Shown: piece by piece, positions 28,325-36,362 of the stretch | Numbering within the stretch: the first letter of the stretch is position 1 | Layout: every line of letters starts with the position of its first letter | Source: Rhodoferax sp. GW822-FHT02A01 | GTDB lineage: Bacteria > Pseudomonadota > Gammaproteobacteria > Burkholderiales > Burkholderiaceae_C | DNA length: 64,000 nucleotides | Assembly (NCBI RefSeq): GCF_038784515.1 | Contig: NZ_CP152376.1 | Location: forward strand, 310,001-374,000 | Reading direction: 5' to 3' | The notes under the pieces: generated by a model | Seen by the model: the letters and a program-made list of their open reading frames with translations, nothing else | Databases searched by the model: none | What the model was told of the DNA's origin: nothing | Made by a program: the position numbers and the translations under genes

Positions 28325-28607
28325 TGCGTATACCAGTCAAAGCAAAAATATAATATCCAGCCACAAAGCGCGGAGCGTTGGTTCGTGACCGGGTTTGTCA
28401 GTATACAAAATTTTGAAAACTCCAACCTGCCAAGCGACTGTTCAATTTCTTATTTTTCCGACTCGGGCAAGTTTTTTGCAGCTCCTAGAGTGCAAAAATT
28501 CAAAGAGAGTAATGCAATAAATATTTTTGCATTAGTCAGCGTGTGATTATCGGGATATAGACGCCAACGTTGAGCTGAGCGGCGACTTGAAATAGGCAGG
28601 AGACACC
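28325..28607. other. AT-rich intergenic stretch with an attC-like half site
   Basis: No convincing gene is present. The first 220 bases are AT-rich (like yjdM) and can serve as its promoter region. At 28562-28585 the minus strand reads CGCCGCTCAGCTCAACGTTGGCG, resembling the right half of an attC site ending in GTTGGCG. A matching left half is not seen further upstream. From that point to the yjdM hairpin is about 590 bases, a usual cassette length. Confidence 0.4.
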
Positions 28608-29036
28608 CTAGCTGCGGACGCTACAAGGTGCAAACGGCCTCTTCCTGTGCGAGTCTGCCAGATCCAGCGCGTGGCTTATGGCCCCGCAGTGGTAGGTGCC
28701 GTGGTCGATCAGGTTCCCGCGAAGACAGCTCCTGCGTGTTCGTGGAATCATGCGTCTCGGCCCCACCGCTGAGCAGCGAGCGAAATTGAACTGGACTGCG
28801 TGTGCATCAGGGTTGATCTGCGCCACCGCCGAGCCTTCAATGCTCCTAGTGTCCCAGGGATCCCATTCGCACTTGAGTTTGACGCCGTTTCGCTTCAGGC
28901 GGACGCCGTCGTAGTCGATACCCACATCGACACCACCATAGCGGGCATAGACCTTCCACCCCATGGATTCCAGGCGAGACAGGACAACTGAAAACTCTTC
29001 GTTCCCGAGGTTGTCAATCTTGGACAGACTGCGCAT
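28608..29036 (-). CDS. Hypothetical protein, possibly truncated or chimeric
   Basis: The first 75 or so residues (MRSLSKIDNLGNEEFSVVLS, then WKVYARYGGVDVGIDYDGVRLKRNGVKLKCEWDPWDTRSIEG) look like a genuine small conserved protein. After IEG the sequence changes character: many Arg, Ser and His, with odd composition up to residue 142. This suggests that the original 3' end was replaced by unrelated DNA or lost through a frameshift. No function can be given. It lies directly upstream of the attC-like half site. Confidence 0.4.
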   Translation of the reverse strand: MRSLSKIDNLGNEEFSVVLSRLESMGWKVYARYGGVDVGIDYDGVRLKRNGVKLKCEWDPWDTRSIEGSAVAQINPDAHAVQFNFARCSAVGPRRMIPRTRRSCLRGNLIDHGTYHCGAISHALDLADSHRKRPFAPCSVRS

Positions 29037-29048
29037 TGGGTGGTTTCG

Positions 29049-29591
29049 TTAACGTGGAGAAGGCTGCACGGTGTAGCGATGGAACCCATCGAAATCCTGC
29101 TTACCCAACGGGACGCCTTGGTGGCGAAGCACAGCGTAAGCCGCTGTGAAGTGAAAGAAAAAATTGGGAAGTGCGTACTGAAACAAAAACTCTGGGGCAG
29201 ACAACCGGACCAACGCTTCGCCAGCCCGACTCTCAGTGACGCGAGTCCCAGCAGTAACGAACTGACTGGGCTCCAAAGCTCCCAGAAGTAGCGCAGCCCG
29301 ATCAATCCGAGCATGAAGACCTTCAAAGGTTTCGGGAAATGTCCCTTCAGTTGGTACCGCTTCACCTGCAAGCGGAAACGCGGCGCGCAAAGTAAAGTTG
29401 GCAGCAATCGCCACCTGACGCTCGAAGGACAACATATCGGGCGCCAGCTTGGCCGCGAGTAGATCTGACGGACGAACGCCTCGCTCCGTAGCAAAGCGTT
29501 CTGCTTTAGATACGAGGTCCCGCAGTTGGGCGAGGTAGCGGAGAAATACGGGAACGGACGCGTCGTGTAGCGAGAGGGACATGGGATTCAA
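29049..29591 (-). CDS. DUF1993 family protein (DinB-like)
   Basis: 180-residue all-helical protein: LHDASVPVFLRYLAQLRDLVSKAERFA at the start, LLAAKLAPDMLSFERQVAIAANF, and the C-terminal NFFFHFTAAYAVLRHQGVPLGKQDF, the DUF1993 pattern within the DinB/YfiT-like superfamily. Such proteins usually bind a metal with three histidines. Its ATG overlaps the stop of the DUF4287 gene (ATGA); an in-frame ATG nine bases later is also possible. Function unknown. Confidence 0.85.
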   Translation of the reverse strand: MNPMSLSLHDASVPVFLRYLAQLRDLVSKAERFATERGVRPSDLLAAKLAPDMLSFERQVAIAANFTLRAAFPLAGEAVPTEGTFPETFEGLHARIDRAALLLGALEPSQFVTAGTRVTESRAGEALVRLSAPEFLFQYALPNFFFHFTAAYAVLRHQGVPLGKQDFDGFHRYTVQPSPR

Positions 29592-29800
29592 GGCTTCTTT
29601 GACGCCATAACGTGGGCAACGATGGCATTGGCATGACCGTGCCCCAACCCATGCTCAGACTTAAGAAGCGCAACAATTTCCATGTGCTTCTTGTCTTTGT
29701 TTTTGCGAACCAGATCGAGCCAATGGTCGATTGGTTTTCCGTACTTTTGCTCGATAGACGGAAAGTACGATGCAGGGCCTTTGACCTTCTCAGTTGCCAT
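29588..29800 (-). CDS. DUF4287 family protein
   Basis: 70-residue protein with GPASYFPSIEQKYGKPIDHWLDLVRKNKDKKHMEIVALLKSEHGLGHGHANAIVAHVMA, almost the whole DUF4287 domain. These small proteins have no known role and are often found beside SRPBCC or DinB-like genes. It is translationally coupled to the DUF1993 gene downstream. Confidence 0.88.
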   Translation of the reverse strand: MATEKVKGPASYFPSIEQKYGKPIDHWLDLVRKNKDKKHMEIVALLKSEHGLGHGHANAIVAHVMASKKP

Positions 29801-30024
29801 GTGGGACTCCGGTTATGGGTAGTGACTTGGAATACGAGACAGGAAGAATGCCACGGATGCGGCATTGTTTCTACAGCTTGCTCCGCTTGCTGGCGCACAC
29901 CCCGAAAGCGCCAAACCCAACAGGAGCGAACACGGCGCTTGAAAGGGTGGCAATCGCCTGAATCCTCATGGTCGCAACTTCTGCCGCTACTGTCGCCTCA
30001 CCAACCGAACGGAGATCGACATGC

Positions 30025-30693
30025 CTACACATCATGCAAAGTGGGTTGGGTACGGGCGCTGTTGAAGACAGCAAACTGCGCCGCAAACGCGCGTTGGAAG
30101 GCAGGCCTAGCTTCGGCGCGCGCAATGTAAGCGCAGAGGCTTGGGTACTCTGAAAGCAAGTTCGAGCTCCCCAGCCTGCGCAACACCTGCACCATGAGTA
30201 AATCACCTGCACTGAATGTGCCGTCTAGCCAATCAAAGGTCCCCAGCCTTTCAGAAAGTTCCCCAAGCCGAATGCGAATCAGGTCTTCCATGAGGGGCAG
30301 GCGCTCGAAAAACCAAGGTTTGTCCCGTTCCATGTATACGGTGTTTTCCAGCTGAGTGATCACCGGCTCCACAGTCGACACGGCAGCAAACATCCAGGTG
30401 ATGGCACGCGCACGCGCGTCGGGATCATCCGGCAGAAGCCCTGTGTGGTTCTGTGCAATATGAAGGACGATGGCTCCTGACTCGAACAGTGCAAGACCGC
30501 CGCACTCGTAGGTTGGAATTTGTCCGAATGGCTGTAGCGTGCGATGGGCTGTTTGCTTCATCTCCGCAAACGATAGAAGTCGAACGTCGTAAGGTTGCCC
30601 AACCTCCTCGAACGCCCAGCGAACCGGCATATCCCTTGCCAAACCACGCCCTCTATCTGGCGATGCTGCAAACGCAGTAATTACAGGATGCAT
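30025..30693 (-). CDS. Glutathione S-transferase family protein
   Basis: 222-residue GST. The N-terminal thioredoxin-like domain contains RWAFEEVGQPYDVRLL, PFGQIPTYECGGLALFESGAIVLHIAQ (cis-Pro and the glutathione-binding ES pair). The C-terminal helical domain includes FDWLDGTFSAGDLLMVQVLRRL, the usual N-capping box region. The substrate is unknown. It is divergent from the LexA-boxed radical SAM gene, 160 bases away. Confidence 0.9.
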   Translation of the reverse strand: MHPVITAFAASPDRGRGLARDMPVRWAFEEVGQPYDVRLLSFAEMKQTAHRTLQPFGQIPTYECGGLALFESGAIVLHIAQNHTGLLPDDPDARARAITWMFAAVSTVEPVITQLENTVYMERDKPWFFERLPLMEDLIRIRLGELSERLGTFDWLDGTFSAGDLLMVQVLRRLGSSNLLSEYPSLCAYIARAEARPAFQRAFAAQFAVFNSARTQPTLHDV

Positions 30694-30789
30694 GGATGAA
30701 TCTCCATTGGGTGCGTACTTCCAGACTCACTAAGGGCCTAGTCTCTCTCAACCCTGCGACGAATAGGCTGAACTTGCTTGTGCCGCCTA

Positions 30790-30832
30790 TTGCACCGAAA
30801 GGGGCTGCTCTTTATACTGTATATACAAACAG
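30790..30832 (+). promoter_or_regulatory. SOS promoter: LexA box over the -10 of the radical SAM gene
   Basis: CTGTATATACAAACAG at 30817-30832 is a perfect CTGT-N8-ACAG LexA box. A sigma-70 promoter overlaps it: TTGCAC (30790-30795), a spacer of exactly 17 bases and TATACT (30813-30818). LexA bound here would block the -10 and the start point. The PA0069 gene of Pseudomonas aeruginosa, the namesake of the downstream family, is a known LexA regulon member. Confidence 0.82.
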
Positions 30833-30852
30833 CATAAAGATATCAAGACCCC

Positions 30853-31950
30853 ATGTCCACCCACCCCCTGCACTTCGTCAAAGGCCGCGGCTCGGGCTCC
30901 AACCCGGGTTCGCGCTTTGACGCGTTTCAGCGCGAGGCGCTGGCGCCGGAGTTGCAGCACTGGCCGGGGGACGAGGAGCCGGATGCGGAAGACGCGCCTT
31001 CTGCCAAGACCATCGTCGTGCAGCAGCAGGCGCGCTCCATCATCAGCCGCAACCAGTCGCCCGATATTGGTTTTGACCAGAGCATCAACCCCTACCAGGG
31101 CTGCGAGCACGGCTGTGTGTATTGCTATGCGCGGCCAACGCATGCGTATCTGGGGCTGTCGCCGGGCCTGGACTTTGAGACGCAGATATTTGCCAAGGTC
31201 AACGCCGCCGCGCTGCTGCGTGCCGAATTGTGCAAGCCGGGCTATGTGCCAGGGCTGATCGTGGTGGGGTCCAATACCGATCCGTACCAGCCCACGGAAC
31301 GCAAGCTGGGCATCACCCGCTCTGTGCTGGAGGTGCTGGCCGAGGCGCAAGTGCCGGTGGGCATCATCACCAAGAACGCGCTGGTGACGCGCGACCTGGA
31401 CATTCTCAGCGGCATGGCGCGCAAGGGCCTGGTGCAGGTGAATGTGTCGGTGACCACGCTGGACCACGCGCTGGCGCGCAAGCTGGACCCGCGTGCCAGC
31501 TCACCCACCAGCCGCCTGCAGGCGATAGAGACGCTGGCAAGTGCGGGCATTCCGGTGGCGGTGTTCAGCTCGCCCATGATTCCTGCCATCAACGATGTGG
31601 AGTTGGAGAAGATCATGCAGGCTGCAGCAGAGGCCGGTGCGCGCTATGCCACGTATGTGCTGCTGCGTTTGCCGCTGGAAGTGCGCGACCTGTTTGTGCA
31701 GTGGCTGCAGCAGCATTACCCGCTGCGCGCCGAGCATGTGATGCACCGCGTGCAGCAGATGCGCGGCGGCAAGGATTACGACCCCGACTTTGCCACCCGC
31801 ATGAAGGGCAGCGGCCTGTTTGCCAGCCTGCTGGCGCAGCGCTTTCAGATTGCGCTCAAGCGCTACGGACTGCAGAAGCCACCCACCTTGGCAGATGTGT
31901 CGCAGTTCACACCGCCCCAGGTGCCCAGCGCGCAAAGCAGCCTGTTCTAG
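30853..31950 (+). CDS. PA0069 family radical SAM protein (SplB-like)
   Basis: 365-residue radical SAM enzyme. The 4Fe-4S cluster motif is CEHGCVYCYAR, preceded by SPDIGFDQSINPYQG and followed by GSNTDPYQPTERKLGITRSVLEVL, as in the family. The protein resembles spore photoproduct lyase-like enzymes and is thought to act in DNA repair, though no reaction is established. A LexA box in the promoter supports a DNA-damage role here. It is convergent with the deacetylase-like gene. Confidence 0.93.
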   Translation: MSTHPLHFVKGRGSGSNPGSRFDAFQREALAPELQHWPGDEEPDAEDAPSAKTIVVQQQARSIISRNQSPDIGFDQSINPYQGCEHGCVYCYARPTHAYLGLSPGLDFETQIFAKVNAAALLRAELCKPGYVPGLIVVGSNTDPYQPTERKLGITRSVLEVLAEAQVPVGIITKNALVTRDLDILSGMARKGLVQVNVSVTTLDHALARKLDPRASSPTSRLQAIETLASAGIPVAVFSSPMIPAINDVELEKIMQAAAEAGARYATYVLLRLPLEVRDLFVQWLQQHYPLRAEHVMHRVQQMRGGKDYDPDFATRMKGSGLFASLLAQRFQIALKRYGLQKPPTLADVSQFTPPQVPSAQSSLF

Positions 31951-31962
31951 CGCATGCGAGGT

Positions 31963-32997
31963 TCAGGCAAAGGCCTGCACCACGTTGACCGCGTTGATAC
32001 CCACCTCGGCCACGGCATAGCCGCCCTCGAACACCAGCACGGTGGGCAGGCCCGCACGGCGCAGTCGTTCGCCCACGCGCAGGTAGTCATCGCTCTGTAG
32101 CTTGAAGCCCGATATCGGGTCACCCGCAAACGTGTCCACACCCAGCGATACCACCAGCGCCTGCGCGCCAAATTTCTGGATGTCTGCCAGCGCCGTTTCC
32201 AGCGCAACAAACCACTCCGCAAAGCCAGTGCCACGTGGCAGCGGCAGGTTGAGGTTGCTGCCCTCACCGGCCCCCGCTCCCTTTTCATCGGCATAGCCCA
32301 GAAAGAACGGGTACTCGGTGCGCGGGTCGCCGTGGATGCTGGCAAAGAACACATCGGGGCGCTCATAGAAGATGGCCTGCGTGCCATTGCCATGGTGGTA
32401 GTCCACATCCAGCACCGCCACGCGCTCCAGGCCTGAGGCACGCAGCTGCTCTGCCGCAAGCGCCGCGTTGTTCAGAAAGCAGTAGCCGCCGAAAAAGTCC
32501 ATGCCCGCGTGGTGGCCTGGGGGGCGGCTTAGCGCAAACGCTGCCTGCTCGCCCTGCGCCACTGCCTGCGCGGCACTCAGCGCACACTCCGCACCGGCAC
32601 GCGCGGCGACCCAGGTGCCACCCGTGAGAGGCGTGCCCGCGTCATACGAGAACAAACCCATGCGGGCCGCAAAGTTGTCGGGCAGAACATCGCTGCGCAA
32701 GGTGCGTGTGGGCCACACCGAAGGCAACGCATCACGCGTGGCGTTGGCCGGGTCCAGCGCCACCCACTCGCTCCAGGCGTGTTCCAGAAAGTGGAGATAG
32801 CGTGCACTGTGTACACGCTCCAGCGCGCTGGCATCAAAGGCGGTTGGCGCCAGCACTTCACCCAGCTTGCGCCGCTGCAGTTCCGCCAGCACATGGTCGG
32901 CACGCGCGGGCACTTCGTGACATGGCACCAGCGCACCGCGGAACATTTCGTACTGGCCCTGGTGCTGGGCGTGAAGGTGGTTGTAAAAGGTTTTCAT
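31963..32997 (-). CDS. Histone deacetylase family protein
   Basis: 344-residue zinc hydrolase of the arginase/deacetylase superfamily. Motifs: RPPGHHAGMDFFGGYCFLNNAA (catalytic His pair), VAVLDVDYHHGNGTQAIFY (zinc Asp and His), ASIHGDPRTEYPFFLG and SLGVDTFAGDP (second zinc Asp), ending VFEGGYAV. In bacteria such proteins are acetylpolyamine amidohydrolases or acetoin-utilisation-like deacetylases. The PFFLGYADEKG stretch favours the polyamine type. The ATG overlaps the hydrolase gene upstream (ATGA). Confidence 0.93.
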   Translation of the reverse strand: MKTFYNHLHAQHQGQYEMFRGALVPCHEVPARADHVLAELQRRKLGEVLAPTAFDASALERVHSARYLHFLEHAWSEWVALDPANATRDALPSVWPTRTLRSDVLPDNFAARMGLFSYDAGTPLTGGTWVAARAGAECALSAAQAVAQGEQAAFALSRPPGHHAGMDFFGGYCFLNNAALAAEQLRASGLERVAVLDVDYHHGNGTQAIFYERPDVFFASIHGDPRTEYPFFLGYADEKGAGAGEGSNLNLPLPRGTGFAEWFVALETALADIQKFGAQALVVSLGVDTFAGDPISGFKLQSDDYLRVGERLRRAGLPTVLVFEGGYAVAEVGINAVNVVQAFA

Positions 32998-33710
32998 GCT
33001 GCCAATCCTAACCAGCGCTTGAACGCCGCACTCACCGCATCCGGTTGCTCCAGCGTCGCCATATGACCGCACTGCTCCACGATGCACAGCTCCGCATGGG
33101 CAATGGCGGCAGCCATGCGCTCATGCGCTTCGGGCGGGCTCCACAGGTCTTCGCGGCCGGTGAGTACCAGCGTGGGGCAGGTGATGGTGGGCAGCACGGG
33201 CGCAGCATCGGGGCGGGTCAGCAGTGCGTTGATCTGGGCTGCGTACTGCTCGGCACTGCTGCGCTCCAGCATGTCGAGCACGGCGGCAAACACCGGTGTG
33301 TCGTGGCGCGAGGGATGCACCATGGGTTTGGCCCACAGCTCGGCCATGGCGCGCATGCCTTTGCGCTCGGCGGTCTGCAGCAGGCCCATGCGGCCGGCAC
33401 GTTCCTTGGCACCGGCATCGCCCTCGGCCAATGGGTGGGTGCCCGTATCCAGCAGGGCCAGGTGGTGCACACGGTGTGGCGCACGGCGAAACACTTCCAG
33501 CGCCACGCGGCCGCCCATGGAGTGGCCCGCCAGCGCAAAGGTCTGCGCGGGCGCGGTATCGAGCACATGCTGGGCCATAACGCCTATGGAATCGAGCAGA
33601 CCGTAATCCACCACATGGCAATGCACATAGGGCGACAGGGCTTGCACCTGCGGTGCCCAGACAGCGCTGTCGCATACCAGGCCGGGCAGAAGAATGAGCG
33701 TGGGTTTCAT
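32994..33710 (-). CDS. Alpha/beta hydrolase
   Basis: 238-residue alpha/beta-hydrolase fold protein. The nucleophile elbow is GHSMGGRVALE, the acid GREDLWSPPEAH and the catalytic His CGHMATLEQP. The sequence resembles esterases or carboxylesterase-like enzymes close to the MhpC/3-oxoadipate lactonase group, but the substrate is not evident. The start is the ATG at 33710, in a TGATG overlap with the histidine kinase gene. It is followed, with a four-base overlap, by the deacetylase gene. Confidence 0.88.
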   Translation of the reverse strand: MKPTLILLPGLVCDSAVWAPQVQALSPYVHCHVVDYGLLDSIGVMAQHVLDTAPAQTFALAGHSMGGRVALEVFRRAPHRVHHLALLDTGTHPLAEGDAGAKERAGRMGLLQTAERKGMRAMAELWAKPMVHPSRHDTPVFAAVLDMLERSSAEQYAAQINALLTRPDAAPVLPTITCPTLVLTGREDLWSPPEAHERMAAAIAHAELCIVEQCGHMATLEQPDAVSAAFKRWLGLAA

Positions 33711-35032
33711 CAAGAGGCGTTTGCAGAAGAAGACGGGAGCGTTACTGTAATCTCCAGCCCCGGCTCTGCGTTGGCAATGCGGAATTCACCGCCATGGGCC
33801 AGAGCCACCAGCTTGCACAGATACAGCCCCAGCCCCACGCCGCCGTCTTCACGTGTGCGGGCGGCATCCGGCCGGTAGAAAGCCTGTGCCAGATGCGGCA
33901 ATTGTTCGGGCGGCACGCCCGCGCCAAAGTCACGCACGCTCAGCACCACTCCACCCTGCTCTGATGCATGCGCCCGCAGAAACGGCGCTTGCGCTGCATT
34001 TGCGCTGTGGCGCAAGGCGTTGTCCAGCAGGTTGCGCACCAGCAGGCGGATGCGGGCCGGGTCCAGCGTCAATGTGGGCAGTTCCTGCGCGATGTCCTGC
34101 TGCACGGGCTGGCTCATACCCTGCACAACTTCTTGCAACAGTGCCAGCAAGTCCACAGGCTCCAGATGCAACGCCGCATGGCGGGTGGAGAGGCGTTCGC
34201 TTTCCAACAGATCGGTGACCAGGTCGCGCATCAAGGCCAGATCGCGCAGCAGGGCTTCACGACTTGCCTGAAGTTCGGAGGTTTCGGGCAGCAGCTCGGT
34301 GTTCAGCCGTGCGCGGGTGAGCGGGCTGCGCAGCTCGTGGCTGATGGCCAGCAGCAGGCTGCGCTTGGCGTCCAGCATCTGCTGGATGTCGGTGGCCATG
34401 GTGTTGATGGTGGTGGCCAACTCGCCCAGTTCGTCGGGTTTGCGGGCACGGCGCACGGGAATAGGCTTGGCAAAATCACCCGCGCCATAGCGCAAGGCGC
34501 CGGCACGGATATCGTCCAGTGGATGCAGCAGGCGACGCACGCGACGGTACGCCAACGCCGTAAAGAACAGCAGCAGGGCCAGCGTGAACCAGCCCACCAG
34601 CCGGGGCCGCTCTTCCCAGGCGCCAATGTTCAAGGCGAATTCCAACCGGTGCCCGTCTGCGGTCTTGCGCTCCAGCAAATGCTCCTGCATCTGCCAGCGG
34701 GTGCTGTCGCGCCAGCGCGCGCTGCGGTCCGGCAACTGGGGATGGCTGTTCCAGTTCACCATCGGGCCGGTGATGATGATGTGCAAGGGCAGCCTGTCGA
34801 CAATGGCCTGCGCGCGCTCTACGCTGGGCGGGCTGCCGATGTCTGCTGCCAGCCGATCCACATAGTCGCTGAGCAGCGGGCGGGCCGCATCGCGCCAGCC
34901 TATGCCCAGCGCGTACTGCATGCCACCTATGAATACCGCTGCCATGGCCAGCGCCAGCACCACAAACAAGGCCATGAGGCGTATGCGCAGCGAGTGAGAA
35001 AAGGCGTGGCGCGCCCGCTTGTGCCACCTCAT
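33710..35032 (-). CDS. Sensor histidine kinase (CpxA-like)
   Basis: 440-residue inner-membrane kinase. A first helix (about 17-38) and a second one (about 147-165) enclose a periplasmic sensor region of roughly 105 residues. HAMP follows (about 165-220), then the dimerisation helix with AISHELRSPLTRARL (phospho-acceptor His), and an ATPase domain with NLLDNALRHS, VRDFGAGVPPEQ and GGVGLGLYLCK. The arrangement resembles CpxA, in keeping with the Spy/CpxP-like gene just upstream. It overlaps the regulator gene by four bases. Confidence 0.93.
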   Translation of the reverse strand: MRWHKRARHAFSHSLRIRLMALFVVLALAMAAVFIGGMQYALGIGWRDAARPLLSDYVDRLAADIGSPPSVERAQAIVDRLPLHIIITGPMVNWNSHPQLPDRSARWRDSTRWQMQEHLLERKTADGHRLEFALNIGAWEERPRLVGWFTLALLLFFTALAYRRVRRLLHPLDDIRAGALRYGAGDFAKPIPVRRARKPDELGELATTINTMATDIQQMLDAKRSLLLAISHELRSPLTRARLNTELLPETSELQASREALLRDLALMRDLVTDLLESERLSTRHAALHLEPVDLLALLQEVVQGMSQPVQQDIAQELPTLTLDPARIRLLVRNLLDNALRHSANAAQAPFLRAHASEQGGVVLSVRDFGAGVPPEQLPHLAQAFYRPDAARTREDGGVGLGLYLCKLVALAHGGEFRIANAEPGLEITVTLPSSSANAS

Positions 35033-35724
35033 GCCGGGGCCCGGCTGACGGCCAGCGTGTAACCGGCGTTGCGCAAGGTCTTGATGCAGTCCAATGGTTC
35101 GAGCTTCTTGCGCAGGCGGCTGATCACAATGTCCACCGCACGGGTGAGCATGTCCACCTCGTGACCGCGCAGGTGGTTGAGGATGTCGTCACGGCTGAAC
35201 ACCTTGCCCGGCTCCTGCGCCAGCAGATGCAGCAGGTCAAATTCGGTGCTGGTGAGGTTGAGCACTTCGCCCTGGCGCACCACCGTGCGTGTGACCGGGT
35301 CGATGCGCAGGCCTTCAAACACCAGGGCACCGTCGGCGCGGGCAGTGGGCTGCGCGGGTGGCTGCACGCGTCTGCGCAACACGGTTTGCAGCCGTGCCAC
35401 CAGCTCGCGTGGCTCAAAGGGTTTGGGCACATAATCGTCCGCGCCCAGCTCCAGCCCGACCACGCGGTCCATCACCTCGCCACGGGCGGTGAGCATGATG
35501 ATGGGCATGTCGCTCTCTTTGCGGATGGCGCGGCACAGCGCGAAGCCATCCATCTCGGGCAGCATCACATCCAGGATGGCGGCGTCATAGCGCTCACGCT
35601 GCAAGCGCGCCAGCCCCTCGCTGGGCTTGAGCGCGCAGTCGAGCTTGAAATCAAAACGCGCAAAGTAGGCCGTCAGGGGCGGTCCCAATTGCGCGTCATC
35701 GTCGATCAACAGGATGCGGGGCAT
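35029..35724 (-). CDS. OmpR-family response regulator (CpxR-like)
   Basis: 231-residue DNA-binding response regulator. The receiver domain has MPRILLIDDDAQLG, the phosphorylation site AAILDVMLPEMDGFALC (first Asp of DVML), IIMLTARGE and DYVPKPFEPREL. The OmpR-type winged helix (about 135-228) ends with AVDIVISRLRKKLEP and IKTLRNAGYTLAV. It is the partner of the histidine kinase that overlaps it by four bases. It lies 51 bases downstream of a Spy/CpxP-like lipoprotein gene, the arrangement expected for an envelope-stress system. Confidence 0.95.
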   Translation of the reverse strand: MPRILLIDDDAQLGPPLTAYFARFDFKLDCALKPSEGLARLQRERYDAAILDVMLPEMDGFALCRAIRKESDMPIIMLTARGEVMDRVVGLELGADDYVPKPFEPRELVARLQTVLRRRVQPPAQPTARADGALVFEGLRIDPVTRTVVRQGEVLNLTSTEFDLLHLLAQEPGKVFSRDDILNHLRGHEVDMLTRAVDIVISRLRKKLEPLDCIKTLRNAGYTLAVSRAPA

Positions 35725-35775
35725 GGGACTATTGTCACACCGGGCAGCCCAGTGGGTCGCCCGGTGCACCTTGCC

Positions 35776-36258
35776 TTAGCCGCGGTGGAACCAGCCGTGG
35801 CGGCCTTCCATGAAGTCCCGCACCTTTTGCTGCTGGGTGGGGTTCAAGCTGTCGTAAAACGCTGCCAGTGCAGCCACCACCTCGGGGCTCTTGCTTTGCA
35901 GTGCGGCCGTCTTGTCGTTGATCAGGGCCTGGGCCTTGGCGGCATCAAATTTGGGGCTAGCTACCAGCGACTTGATTTCTGCACGCGGGTCGGTGCCCTG
36001 GCCCATCAAGGCCTTGCGCTGCTCGAACAGCTTGTCGCCCACCACGGCCAGCAGCTTCTTCTGCTCGTCGTTGAGGTCCAACTTGCTGGCGGCACGGTCC
36101 ACCATCTTGTCGCGGCGCTGGGCATATTGCTCGGGCGACACGTCGGCGCCCCAACGGTCTCCACGGTGGCCGCAGGCCGACAGGCTGCCGACCACCAGTG
36201 TGGCACCAAAGATGCCAAACAGGGTGCGGCGGATATTGCGTTTGAAGAAACTGCGCAT
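35776..36258 (-). CDS. Spy/CpxP-like periplasmic lipoprotein
   Basis: 160-residue helical protein. The signal peptide MRSFFKRNIRRTLFGIFGATLVVGSLSAC ends in a lipobox-like LSAC. Two LTXXQ-like motifs, LNDEQKKLL and LNPTQQQKV, mark the CpxP/Spy superfamily of periplasmic chaperones and stress sensors. ATG at 36258 is preferred over 36294 because only it gives a proper signal. It precedes the regulator and kinase genes on the same strand; in other bacteria CpxP damps the kinase. Confidence 0.85.
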   Translation of the reverse strand: MRSFFKRNIRRTLFGIFGATLVVGSLSACGHRGDRWGADVSPEQYAQRRDKMVDRAASKLDLNDEQKKLLAVVGDKLFEQRKALMGQGTDPRAEIKSLVASPKFDAAKAQALINDKTAALQSKSPEVVAALAAFYDSLNPTQQQKVRDFMEGRHGWFHRG

Positions 36259-36362
36259 TGCGATCTTTCTGACTCTTGTGGAGTGGTTGAACATGACCGC
36301 AATGGTGCCGGTTCAAAGCGCGCAGCGGGTGTCGCTGCGGTATCGCTTTGTTTCGGTTTATG

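Noticed and set aside
28238..28546. Plus-strand open frame overlapping the start of yjdM, 102 codons
   Set aside because: It lies in AT-rich DNA mostly antisense to yjdM and its leader, has no known motif and no good start signals.
29871..29969. Possible 32-codon minus-strand gene ending CASKRSKL, like the stub of a lipoprotein
   Set aside because: No ribosome binding site and no clean lipobox; the signal region contains misplaced residues. It may be a decayed remnant, but cannot be supported as a gene.
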